Assembly: GCA_900772565.1 (NCBI GenBank)
Contig: CAAHET010000053.1
Span: 1 to 29,041 of the forward strand
DNA length: 29,041 nt
Origin: an uncultured Faecalibacterium sp.
GTDB taxonomy: Bacteria; Bacillota; Clostridia; Oscillospirales; Ruminococcaceae
Reading direction: 5' to 3'
Both the position numbers and the translations under genes were made by a program. Below the pieces are notes generated by a model that worked only from the letters and a program-made list of their open reading frames with translations, was not told the DNA's origin and searched no databases. How positions within the stretch are numbered: position 1 is the first letter of the stretch; each line of letters begins with the position of its first letter. Positions 7,218 to 14,406 of this stretch are shown in pieces.

Positions 7218-8434
7218 AAAAGCTTCATCGCGGCGGCGGCAGCCCGGACGGAGAGCCGCTTTCTGCCGGGCGTGTGGAATATCTGGAGGCAGCGCGCCAG
7301 CGGGTGCGCCGCCGCCGTCTGCGCCGCACCGTGCTCCTTCTGGCGGCGCTTATACTGGTCACTCTGTTTGCCACAGGCGTGATGGGTGCATCCATCGCCC
7401 GGGTAAAGGATATGGTGGATACGGTGCACATCGCCCTGTCTCCGGCGGTGGGCTGGCCGCAGCAGACCGGTCTCGGCGATTTGACCGCCGTGCAGCCCAT
7501 GTCCGGCAGCTTTGTGGCGATGGACGAGGATGCCTGCGCGGTGTACAGCCTTGGCGGCACCCGCCTTGCCAGCATCCAGAGCGGCTACGCCCGCCCGGCG
7601 CTGGCTGCGGGCAAGACCCGCTTTGTGCTGTACAACCGCTCCGGCAACGAGCTGCGGGTGGAAAGCCGCACCCAGAACCTGTACAGCAAAACGCTGGAAA
7701 ACAGCATCTATCTGTGCGCCATGTCGGACACCGGCACGCTGGCAGTGGCCACCGATTCTGCCGACAGCACCGCCCGGCTGACCGTGTATACCCCCACCAT
7801 GAGCGAACAGTTACACTGGGACATGACCGGCACGCAGGGTACCCCGGTGCGGATGGCCTTTGCCGCCGACAGCCGCCGTCTGGCGGTGGCGGCGGTCACC
7901 TCCAGCGCGGGACAGTTACAGGCAAACCTCTTTGTGCTCAGCCTTGCGCAGGGCGACCCGGTGCAGCTGAGCAGCGGGGACAGCGTGCCCCAGTGGCTGG
8001 GCTGGCTGAACAACGACACCGTGCTGGCCGTGTACGAGAACTGCGCCGTGGTGTATGGCGCGGACGGCGGCGAGCGCGGGCGCTTCGACCTTGGCGGCGG
8101 CAGTCTTGTCAGCGTTTCGCAGGACGGCGCAAACGCTGCCCTGCTGCTGGAAAACGGGCAGGTGTGCACCGCCGTGCTGCTGGATAAAGACCTGAACGTG
8201 CAGTACAGCGGCAACGTGCCTGCGGCAAACCAGATCCTGCGCCGGGGCGAAAACTTTTATCTGCTTACCGACAGCGGCGTGGAATGCTTTGCCGCAGACG
8301 GGGTGTACCAGTGGGGACAGACGCTTTCCGTCCGTCCGCAGGCGCTCATCGCGGGCAAGCAGCTGCTGGTGCTGTGCGGCAACACGGTGCAGCAGATCGC
8401 TCCGCCGGAGCAAACGGCTTCCAGCGCCCAGTGA
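7214..8434 (+). CDS. Membrane-anchored propeller-like protein, DUF5711 type
   Basis: The 406-residue protein starts at the ATG that overlaps the truA stop; GGAAGGAAGAG lies upstream. An Arg-rich cytoplasmic N-terminus (about 20-37) precedes one membrane helix (about 38-58). The remaining 340 residues are rich in beta-strand repeats with Asp/Gly turns, as in a beta-propeller, and would lie outside the membrane. I recall such proteins as DUF5711 in clostridia, always of unknown function. It sits between truA and cvpA. A surface or division-related scaffold is possible, but no catalytic motif is visible. Confidence 0.7.
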   Translation: MKKLHRGGGSPDGEPLSAGRVEYLEAARQRVRRRRLRRTVLLLAALILVTLFATGVMGASIARVKDMVDTVHIALSPAVGWPQQTGLGDLTAVQPMSGSFVAMDEDACAVYSLGGTRLASIQSGYARPALAAGKTRFVLYNRSGNELRVESRTQNLYSKTLENSIYLCAMSDTGTLAVATDSADSTARLTVYTPTMSEQLHWDMTGTQGTPVRMAFAADSRRLAVAAVTSSAGQLQANLFVLSLAQGDPVQLSSGDSVPQWLGWLNNDTVLAVYENCAVVYGADGGERGRFDLGGGSLVSVSQDGANAALLLENGQVCTAVLLDKDLNVQYSGNVPAANQILRRGENFYLLTDSGVECFAADGVYQWGQTLSVRPQALIAGKQLLVLCGNTVQQIAPPEQTASSAQ

Positions 8435-8495
8435 CCGAGGGGAAAAACCGGTATTTTTGCGGGGAAAGTGATCTTTATAACAGGGAAAACAAGAT

Positions 8496-9191
8496 ATGTT
8501 CAAGAATCCGTCATTTCTTTTTGATATCCTATGTACGGTGGTATGGCTGGTGCTGATGGTACGCTATGCCCGCAAGGGCTTTCTGGCGTCCATCGTGCAG
8601 CTGTCCGGCAACCTCATTAGCCTGCTGGGCGCACGGCAGTGTTCTGCCGCCTGTGCGGGCTGGGTGTTCGAAAATCTGCTGGCCGGGGGCTTCCGCACCC
8701 AGATCGCCGCCCACCTTTCGGAGGACGGCGTGGTGAACCTTTCCGGCATTGCCCAGCAGTACGCGGGCTTTCTGCCCGAAAGCTTCCGCGCTTCCATCGT
8801 GGCGGCGTGCGAGCGCAGCATCAACGCCGTGCTGGCAGACAACGCCGTGGTGCTGGCCGATACCATCGTGGAAAAAGTATTGCAGCCGCTGCTCACGCCG
8901 GTGATCATGCTGGTGCTGTTCTTTGTGTTCTACGCGGTGCTGCGGTTGCTGGTCAGCATGCTGGTCACCGTGCTGGGGCTGGTGAATAAGCTCCCGGTCA
9001 TCGGTACGGTGAACCGTGGTCTGGGCTGGCTGACCGGCGGCATGACCGCTCTGCTGGACTTATACCTCGTGCTGTGCGTGGTGTGGGGCCTTGTGGTCAT
9101 CACCGGCGGCAACCTGAATGTGCTCAACGACACTGTAATGCGCAGCAGTCTTTACTATAAAGCGTTTAATATGTTCAACCCCTTTTTGTAA
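8496..9191 (+). CDS. CvpA family membrane protein
   Basis: The 231-residue protein has about four hydrophobic segments (near 8-22, 29-46, 135-160 and 185-205). The N-terminus includes RKGFLASIVQLSGNLISL, which is typical of the CvpA/colicin V production family. CvpA proteins are linked to envelope integrity and stress survival; the biochemical role is not settled. AGGGAAAA precedes the ATG. It lies about 60 nt after the DUF5711-type gene and 21 nt before the Clp ATPase gene, so one transcript is likely. Confidence 0.85.
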   Translation: MFKNPSFLFDILCTVVWLVLMVRYARKGFLASIVQLSGNLISLLGARQCSAACAGWVFENLLAGGFRTQIAAHLSEDGVVNLSGIAQQYAGFLPESFRASIVAACERSINAVLADNAVVLADTIVEKVLQPLLTPVIMLVLFFVFYAVLRLLVSMLVTVLGLVNKLPVIGTVNRGLGWLTGGMTALLDLYLVLCVVWGLVVITGGNLNVLNDTVMRSSLYYKAFNMFNPFL

Positions 9192-9212
9192 CAGGGGCGA
9201 CAAGGAGGAACT

Positions 9213-11522
9213 ATGGTCTGTATTCGATGCCAGAAGCGTCCGGCGATCATCTTTATCCAGCGGATGGAGAATGGTCAGATGAAGCAGGAGGGGTACTGTC
9301 TGCACTGTGCCCGGGAACTGCACATCAAGCCCGTGGACGATCTGATGAAACAATTCGGGATGTCGGAGCAGGATCTGGATAACATGGAAAACCGTATGGA
9401 AAGCATGATGGAGGAGCTGGGCGACTCCAATCCTCTTTCCATGCTGATGAATATGTCCGGCAGCGGCGAGGATGCCGATGCGGAGAACATGGACGAGGAT
9501 CTTGTACCCGGCAGCAATGCCACCTTCCCGCTGGGCTTTACCGGCACGGAGAAGCAGGACGGTGAAAAAAAGGCCGACCGCAAAAACGGCAAAAAGCCGC
9601 CCAAGCGCAAGTTTTTGGATACCTACTGCGAAAACCTGACCCGTAAGGCGCGGGAGGGCAAGCTGGATGATATCATCGGCCGCGACCGCGAAATTTACCG
9701 CACCATCCAGATTTTGAGCCGCCGCCAGAAGAATAACCCCTGTCTCATCGGTGAAGCCGGTGTGGGCAAGACCGCCATCGCCGAGGGCATTGCCGAGCGC
9801 ATTGCCAAGGGACAGGTGCCCATCGGCCTGCGGGACAAGGAAATCTTCCTGCTGGACCTCACCAGCCTTGTGGCAGGCACCCAGTTCCGCGGTCAGTTCG
9901 AGCAGCGGGTCAAGGGGCTGCTGAGCGAGGTAAAGGCCGCAGGCAACGTGATTTTGTTCATCGACGAGATCCACACCATCACCTCTGCCGGTGAGAGTGA
10001 GGGCGCCATGAACGCGGGCAACATCTTAAAGCCCGCCCTCTCCCGTGGCGAAATTCAGGTCATCGGCGCTACCACCTTTACCGAGTACCGCAAGTACATT
10101 GAAAAAGATCAGGCGCTGGAGCGCCGTTTCCAGCCCGTGCGGGTGGAGGAGCCCAGCGTGGCCGACACCCTTGCCGTGATGAACGGCATCAAGCGCTACT
10201 ACGAGCAGCACCACCATGTGCAGGTGCCCGCCGAGGTGCTTTCGGCAGTGGTCACCCTGAGCGAGCGGTACATCACCGACCGCTTTTTGCCGGATAAGGC
10301 CATCGATCTGCTGGACGAAGCCTGCGCCTGCTGCAATCTGGCACACCCGGTCATCTCCGAGTATCTGGGCATGCAGAAGGAGCTGGACGCCCTGAAGCAG
10401 GAAGAAGCCGAGATGGAAAGCGCGGATGTGAACGAAGCCATCGACTACGAGCGCGTAGCCGAGCGCAAGACCCGCATCGCCAAGCTGGAATCCGAACTGC
10501 CCGCCAAGCAGGCCGCTGCCAGTGAGATCCAAGTGACTATGGACGATGTGGCAAAGGTCATCGAGCTGTGGACGGGCATCCCGGCGGTGAAAATCCGGGA
10601 GACCGAGTTCGTCAAGCTGGCAGGGCTGGAAAACGCCCTCAAGCAGAAGGTCATCGGTCAGGACGAAGCCGTGCATCTGGTGGCGCAGGCCATCAAGCGC
10701 AGCCGCGCCGACCTTTCCGGCCGCCGCCGCCCCGCAAGCTTCATCTTTGTGGGCCCCACCGGCGTGGGCAAGACTGAACTGGTCAAGCAGTTGGCAGAAC
10801 AGCTGTTCGATGGCCCCGACCCGCTCATCCGTCTGGACATGAGCGAGTATATGGAAAAATACGCGGTGTCCCGCATGATCGGTTCGCCTCCGGGCTATGT
10901 GGGCTACGAGGAAGCCGGTCAGCTGACCGAGAAGGTGCGCCGCCGCCCGTACAGCGTGGTGCTGTTTGACGAGATCGAAAAGGCACACCCGGATGTGATG
11001 AACATCCTGCTGCAGATCCTGGACGAGGGCAAGATCAACGATGCGCAGGGACGCACGGTGGATTTCTCCAACACGGTCATCTGCATGACCTCCAACGCCG
11101 GCAGCAGCGACCAGAGCGCGGGCAGCCTTGGCTTTAACAAGAGCGACGCCCAGCGCAGCGAGGAAAAGACCCGCAAGGCGCTGGCGCAGTTCCTGCGCCC
11201 GGAGTTCCTTGGCCGCGTGGATGAAGTGATCGCCTTCAAGCCCCTGACCGAGGAGACGTTGCAGGGCATCGCCGCCCTGATGCTGGACGAGTACAAGCCC
11301 GGCATGGAAGCCAAGGGCATCGCATACAGCTACACCCCGGCAGCGCTCAAGGCACTGGTGCAAAAGAGTCAGGGCGGGCGCTTCGGCGCACGCGACCTGC
11401 GCCGCACCATCCGCAAGGCGGTGGAGGACCCTGCCGCCGAGCGCCTGATCGACGGCACGCTGGCTTCCGGCGGCACCCTTGTGGTGGATGCCGATGAAAA
11501 TGGCGAAGTTGTACTGAAATAA
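9213..11522 (+). CDS. ATP-dependent Clp ATPase, ClpE-like
   Basis: This class-1 Hsp100 unfoldase has two AAA+ modules. The 769-residue protein begins with a four-cysteine zinc finger (C3, C6, C29, C32) instead of a Clp N-domain, then an acidic Met-rich linker and a Lys-rich stretch. AAA-1 has Walker A GEAGVGKT (180-187), a short coiled-coil middle domain lies near 385-440, and AAA-2 has GPTGVGKT (514-521). L639-G640-F641 matches the LGF/IGF loop that docks on ClpP, so it probably feeds a protease. The zinc finger resembles ClpE and McsA. ClpC is the alternative name used for such proteins. AAGGAGG precedes the ATG; a strong terminator follows. Confidence 0.9.
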   Translation: MVCIRCQKRPAIIFIQRMENGQMKQEGYCLHCARELHIKPVDDLMKQFGMSEQDLDNMENRMESMMEELGDSNPLSMLMNMSGSGEDADAENMDEDLVPGSNATFPLGFTGTEKQDGEKKADRKNGKKPPKRKFLDTYCENLTRKAREGKLDDIIGRDREIYRTIQILSRRQKNNPCLIGEAGVGKTAIAEGIAERIAKGQVPIGLRDKEIFLLDLTSLVAGTQFRGQFEQRVKGLLSEVKAAGNVILFIDEIHTITSAGESEGAMNAGNILKPALSRGEIQVIGATTFTEYRKYIEKDQALERRFQPVRVEEPSVADTLAVMNGIKRYYEQHHHVQVPAEVLSAVVTLSERYITDRFLPDKAIDLLDEACACCNLAHPVISEYLGMQKELDALKQEEAEMESADVNEAIDYERVAERKTRIAKLESELPAKQAAASEIQVTMDDVAKVIELWTGIPAVKIRETEFVKLAGLENALKQKVIGQDEAVHLVAQAIKRSRADLSGRRRPASFIFVGPTGVGKTELVKQLAEQLFDGPDPLIRLDMSEYMEKYAVSRMIGSPPGYVGYEEAGQLTEKVRRRPYSVVLFDEIEKAHPDVMNILLQILDEGKINDAQGRTVDFSNTVICMTSNAGSSDQSAGSLGFNKSDAQRSEEKTRKALAQFLRPEFLGRVDEVIAFKPLTEETLQGIAALMLDEYKPGMEAKGIAYSYTPAALKALVQKSQGGRFGARDLRRTIRKAVEDPAAERLIDGTLASGGTLVVDADENGEVVLK

Positions 11523-11532
11523 TCATAACTGC

Positions 11533-11568
11533 AAAGCACCCCGGCTGGAAACAGCCGGGGTGCTTTTT
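11533..11568 (+). terminator. Intrinsic terminator after clp gene
   Basis: A 14-bp perfect stem (AAAGCACCCCGGCT with AGCCGGGGTGCTTT) around GGAAAC is followed by a T-run. It ends the ecf-truA-clp transcription unit. Confidence 0.92.
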
Positions 11569-11600
11569 GTCTGCGTGCAAAAACTTTTTGTAATATATAC

Positions 11601-11629
11601 TTGACATTTAGGATAGTAAATGATACTAT
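11601..11629 (+). promoter_or_regulatory. Promoter with overlapping operator palindrome for HTH/DUF6773 pair
   Basis: Consensus TTGACA (11601-11606) and TACTAT (11624-11629) are separated by 17 nt. ATAGTA (11613-11618) and TACTAT (11624-11629) form a perfect inverted repeat with a 5-nt spacer that covers the -10 box. That is the expected layout of an autorepressor site for the small HTH protein encoded 50 nt downstream. Promoter: strong. Operator: inferred. Confidence 0.75.
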
Positions 11630-11679
11630 ATGTCCAGAAGATAAAACAAATGCCGACCCGGCAGGAAAGGAGCATATCA

Positions 11680-11877
11680 ATGCCGAAGAACCTGAAATTA
11701 AAGGCCGCCCGTGCGGAAAAGGATATGACGCAAGGAGCGCTTGCCGAGGCGGCAGGGGTTTCGCGCCAGACCATCAACGCCATTGAAAAAGGGGAGTACA
11801 ACCCCACCATCAACCTTTGCCGCAGTATCTGTAAAATTCTGGATAAGACACTGGATGAACTGTTCTGGGAGGAATGA
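11680..11877 (+). CDS. Small XRE-type HTH transcriptional regulator
   Basis: The 65-residue protein is essentially one helix-turn-helix domain: helix 2 is in TQGALAEAAGV and recognition helix 3 is in SRQTINAIEKG, followed by YNPTINLCRSICKILDKTLDELFW. This is the compact YozG/XRE type that has no effector domain. AAAGGAG lies 9 nt upstream of the ATG. The stop is 3 nt before the membrane-protein gene, forming a two-gene cassette behind its own promoter. It probably represses its own operon through the palindrome at 11613-11629. Confidence 0.9.
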   Translation: MPKNLKLKAARAEKDMTQGALAEAAGVSRQTINAIEKGEYNPTINLCRSICKILDKTLDELFWEE

Positions 11878-11880
11878 GTT

Positions 11881-12324
11881 ATGAAATTTTCACTATACAG
11901 CAAGAAAAATCAGTTGGACGAGATGCAGGAGCAGACCCTGCGCAAAATTGAAAGCCATGGCTTCTGGCTGCTGTGGGGCAGCCTTCTGGCGGCGTGGATC
12001 GTGCAGACGGTGTTCGGGGCTGCGGACAAGGCTGCCGGAGAGTGGGTCGTATTCATGATCGGCAGCATTTATATGGCTGTCGCGTGTCTGCGCAATGGTC
12101 TGTGGGATCGCCACCTTTCGGATACGCCCCCGGCCAATGCCGTGTGTTCTCTGGTGGCTGCGGTGGCGGTTACGCTGATCATCGGTTTTTCCCGTGGATA
12201 CTGGGTCGGTGCCGCTTTTGCCGGTGTTTTTACCGGAATCCTGTGCTTTGCATTGCTGCAACTGTGCGCCGCATTGACACGCAAACGGCGCGAGCATCTG
12301 GATGACCCGAAGGACGGAGAATAA
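11881..12324 (+). CDS. DUF6773-type membrane protein
   Basis: The 147-residue protein has a polar N-terminus (LDEMQEQTLRKIES) and four hydrophobic segments (about 28-45, 53-70, 83-100 and 103-125), with a charged tail. It resembles the DUF6773 family, which is commonly found directly after a small XRE regulator, as here. The role is unknown. Such pairs behave like regulated membrane-protein modules, perhaps responding to envelope stress; that is inference. Confidence 0.75.
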   Translation: MKFSLYSKKNQLDEMQEQTLRKIESHGFWLLWGSLLAAWIVQTVFGAADKAAGEWVVFMIGSIYMAVACLRNGLWDRHLSDTPPANAVCSLVAAVAVTLIIGFSRGYWVGAAFAGVFTGILCFALLQLCAALTRKRREHLDDPKDGE

Positions 12325-12330
12325 TATTAC

Positions 12331-12375
12331 GCAAAGGGGCTGCTGCACAGCATTTGATGCAGCAGCCCCTTTTGC
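12331..12375 (+). terminator. Terminator-like hairpin after DUF6773 gene
   Basis: A 17-bp stem (GCAAAGGGGCTGCTGCA pairing with TGCAGCAGCCCC-TTTTGC, with one bulge) surrounds a 10-nt loop. The T-tract is only four bases and inside the stem, but the stem is very stable. Confidence 0.75.
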
Positions 12376-12399
12376 ATGGGTGCATGATATTATCCCGCA

Positions 12400-12428
12400 T
12401 TGACAAAACTGCGCAGAATAAGTACAAT
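12400..12428 (+). promoter_or_regulatory. Promoter of gltX
   Basis: TTGACA (12400-12405) and TACAAT (12423-12428) are separated by 17 nt. The predicted start is about 45 nt before the gltX ATG. No T-box specifier or other riboswitch structure fits in that short leader. Confidence 0.85.
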
Positions 12429-12479
12429 AAAACATAGCTATCCGCAAATTTTTTGCATGAGAATAAAGGAGCGTTTTCT

Positions 12480-13949
12480 ATGCCGAGCAATAAAGTCCGC
12501 ACCCGTTTTGCACCCTCGCCTACGGGTTATATGCACGTTGGCAACCTGCGTACCGCCCTGTACACCTACCTGATGGCCAAGCACGAGGATGGCACCTTCA
12601 TCCTGCGCATCGAGGATACCGATCAGGGCCGCTATGTGGAGGGCGCTGTGGATGTCATCTACAACACCCTGCGGGAGACCGGCCTTTTGTGGGACGAGGG
12701 CCCGGATATCGGCGGCCCCGTGGGCCCCTATGTGCAGAGCGAGCGCATGGGTATGTTCAAGCAGTATGCCGAGCAGCTGGTGGCAGAGGGCAAGGCCTAT
12801 TACTGCTTCTGCACCGAGGAGCGTCTGGAGGCTCTGCACGCCGAGCAGCGCGCTGCCGGTGAGATGACCCACTACGACGGCTGCTGCCGCGAGCTGCCCA
12901 AGGAGGAAGTGGAAAAGCGCCTTGCCGCAGGCCAGCCCTACGTCATCCGCCAGAAGATCCCCCGCGAGGGCGTGACCGGCTTTGACGATGTGGTGTACGG
13001 CCACATCGAGGTGAACAACAGCGAGATGGATGACCAGATCCTCATTAAGACCGATGGAATGCCCACCTACAACTTTGCGAACGTTGTGGACGACCACCTG
13101 ATGGGCATCACCCACGTCATCCGCGGCAGCGAGTACCTGTCCTCCACCCCCAAGTACAACCTGCTGTATCAGGCCTTTGGCTGGGACATCCCTACCTATA
13201 TCCACTGCCCGCCGGTGATGAAGGACGCCCAGAATAAGCTGTCCAAGCGCAACGGCGATGCCAGCTATCAGGACTTGGTGGCTAAGGGCTACCTGACCGA
13301 GGCGGTGCTGAACTATATCTGCCTGCTGGGCTGGAGCCCCCGCGGCGAGTACGCCGAGCAGGAGATCTTCTCCCTGCCGGAGCTGGTCAAGATCTGGTCC
13401 CCGGAGGGCATCTCCAAGTCCCCCGCCATCTTCGACCCCCTCAAGCTGCGCGCCATCAATGCGGAGTATATCCGCCGCCTGAGCCCCGAGGAGTTCCAGA
13501 AAAAGGCCGAGCCGTGGATCGACAGCGCCGTGCACAGCGCCATCGACAAAAAGCTGCTGTGCGCAAACCTGCAGCCCCGGTGCGAGGTGCTGGGCGAGAT
13601 CCCCGAACAGCTGGATTTCTTTGACGCCATGCCGGAGTATGACGTGAGTATGTACGCCAACAAAAAGCAGAAGACCACCCCGGAGACTGCTAAGGAAGCC
13701 CTGGAAGCCCTGCTGCCGGTGCTGAGCGACGAGGCACTGGATTTTGCAAACCGCGATGCCGTGTTCGATGCCTGCAAGGCCAAGGCAGAGGAGCTGGGCA
13801 AAAAGAATGGCTGGCTGCTTTACCCGCTGGGCATTGCCCTGTCCGGCAAGCAGCGCACCCCCGGCGGCGGCACCGACCTTGCCTGCATGATGGGCCGCGA
13901 AAAGACCCTGCAGCGCGTGCAGGATGCCCTTGCAAAGCTGAACGGCTGA
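12480..13949 (+). CDS. gltX: Glutamate--tRNA ligase
   Basis: This class I aminoacyl-tRNA synthetase charges tRNA-Glu. The 489-residue protein has the HIGH-like motif HVGN (19-22, in APSPTGYMHVGNLRTAL), the insertion region with IEDTD, and the KMSKS-like loop KLSKR (253-257). The C-terminal anticodon-binding domain ends with the usual LPLG-type segment. AAAGGAG lies upstream of the ATG at 12480; an in-frame ATG at 12453 would place nine extra residues before the conserved start and is not favoured. Whether it also charges tRNA-Gln cannot be read from the sequence. Confidence 0.96.
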   Translation: MPSNKVRTRFAPSPTGYMHVGNLRTALYTYLMAKHEDGTFILRIEDTDQGRYVEGAVDVIYNTLRETGLLWDEGPDIGGPVGPYVQSERMGMFKQYAEQLVAEGKAYYCFCTEERLEALHAEQRAAGEMTHYDGCCRELPKEEVEKRLAAGQPYVIRQKIPREGVTGFDDVVYGHIEVNNSEMDDQILIKTDGMPTYNFANVVDDHLMGITHVIRGSEYLSSTPKYNLLYQAFGWDIPTYIHCPPVMKDAQNKLSKRNGDASYQDLVAKGYLTEAVLNYICLLGWSPRGEYAEQEIFSLPELVKIWSPEGISKSPAIFDPLKLRAINAEYIRRLSPEEFQKKAEPWIDSAVHSAIDKKLLCANLQPRCEVLGEIPEQLDFFDAMPEYDVSMYANKKQKTTPETAKEALEALLPVLSDEALDFANRDAVFDACKAKAEELGKKNGWLLYPLGIALSGKQRTPGGGTDLACMMGREKTLQRVQDALAKLNG

Positions 13950-13984
13950 GTAATATAAGTACAGTGATCTGGGAGGTGGAACCT

Positions 13985-14224
13985 ATGATGTACCCGTTTA
14001 TGACATTGGACGACGATACCGAAATCGTGCATTCCGAGATGAAGCCCGATGGCCGGGTGAAGGTGTACCTTGAAAAACCGGATGCAGAAGATTGTTTCCA
14101 CTCAGCAGTGTGCTGGCTGCCGGGCTACGACTGGCAGGAGGTGCACGGCTTCATGCCGGAGGAGATCGCGCGGTATCAGAAGATCGTGGAGTCCACTTCC
14201 AGAAAAATCCGCTATTTCTGCTGA
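13985..14224 (+). CDS. Conserved hypothetical protein, 79 residues
   Basis: This small acidic protein starts MMYPFMTLDDDTEIVHSEM and contains ERP/EKP-type and LPGYDW segments. It resembles a widespread family of Firmicutes hypothetical proteins of similar size (beginning MMYPYMTL.DETEIVHS), often found near mobile elements. No catalytic motif or membrane segment is visible. GGGAGGTGG precedes the ATG. It follows gltX by 35 nt and is closed by a terminator. Confidence 0.8.
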   Translation: MMYPFMTLDDDTEIVHSEMKPDGRVKVYLEKPDAEDCFHSAVCWLPGYDWQEVHGFMPEEIARYQKIVESTSRKIRYFC

Positions 14225-14245
14225 ACAATTGAAAATACCCCCAAA

Positions 14246-14280
14246 GCCCTGCGGCAAAATGACGGCCGCAGGGCTTTTTT
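14246..14280 (+). terminator. Intrinsic terminator after 79-aa gene
   Basis: GCCCTGCGGC (14246-14255) pairs perfectly with GCCGCAGGGC (14265-14274), followed by six T. It ends the gltX unit. Confidence 0.92.
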
Positions 14281-14335
14281 GCGTCTTTGGGCGGGTTTGG
14301 GGCGGTTCTATGCACCGCGCCAAAAAGCGCCGCTG

Positions 14336-14401
14336 CCCCGCGTTACAGTATATGCAGAAAGTGCGGGGAGTAGAACAAAATCCCCGCCGGAAAGCGGGGA
14401 G
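14336..14401 (+). promoter_or_regulatory. Four-segment switch-like leader of spoIIE, RBS inside last stem
   Basis: Four segments can pair in two exclusive ways: CCCCGC (14336-14341), GCGGGGA (14363-14369), TCCCCGC (14381-14387) and GCGGGGA (14394-14400). Pairing 1:2 plus 3:4 makes a final 7-bp hairpin that is followed by GTTTTT and that buries GGGGAG, the spoIIE Shine-Dalgarno sequence. Pairing 2:3 breaks that hairpin and frees the site. This is the geometry of attenuators and translational switches. No ligand-binding fold or leader peptide with a stop at the right place is visible. Confidence 0.5.
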
Positions 14402-14406
14402 TTTTT

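Noticed and set aside
12406..12479. T-box leader for gltX
   Set aside because: The predicted transcript has only about 45 nt before the ATG, far too short for a T-box.
14312..14406. Possible leader peptide (starting at ATG 14310) for spoIIE attenuation
   Set aside because: The frame does not stop within the leader but runs through into spoIIE, and there is no run of a single amino acid's codons.
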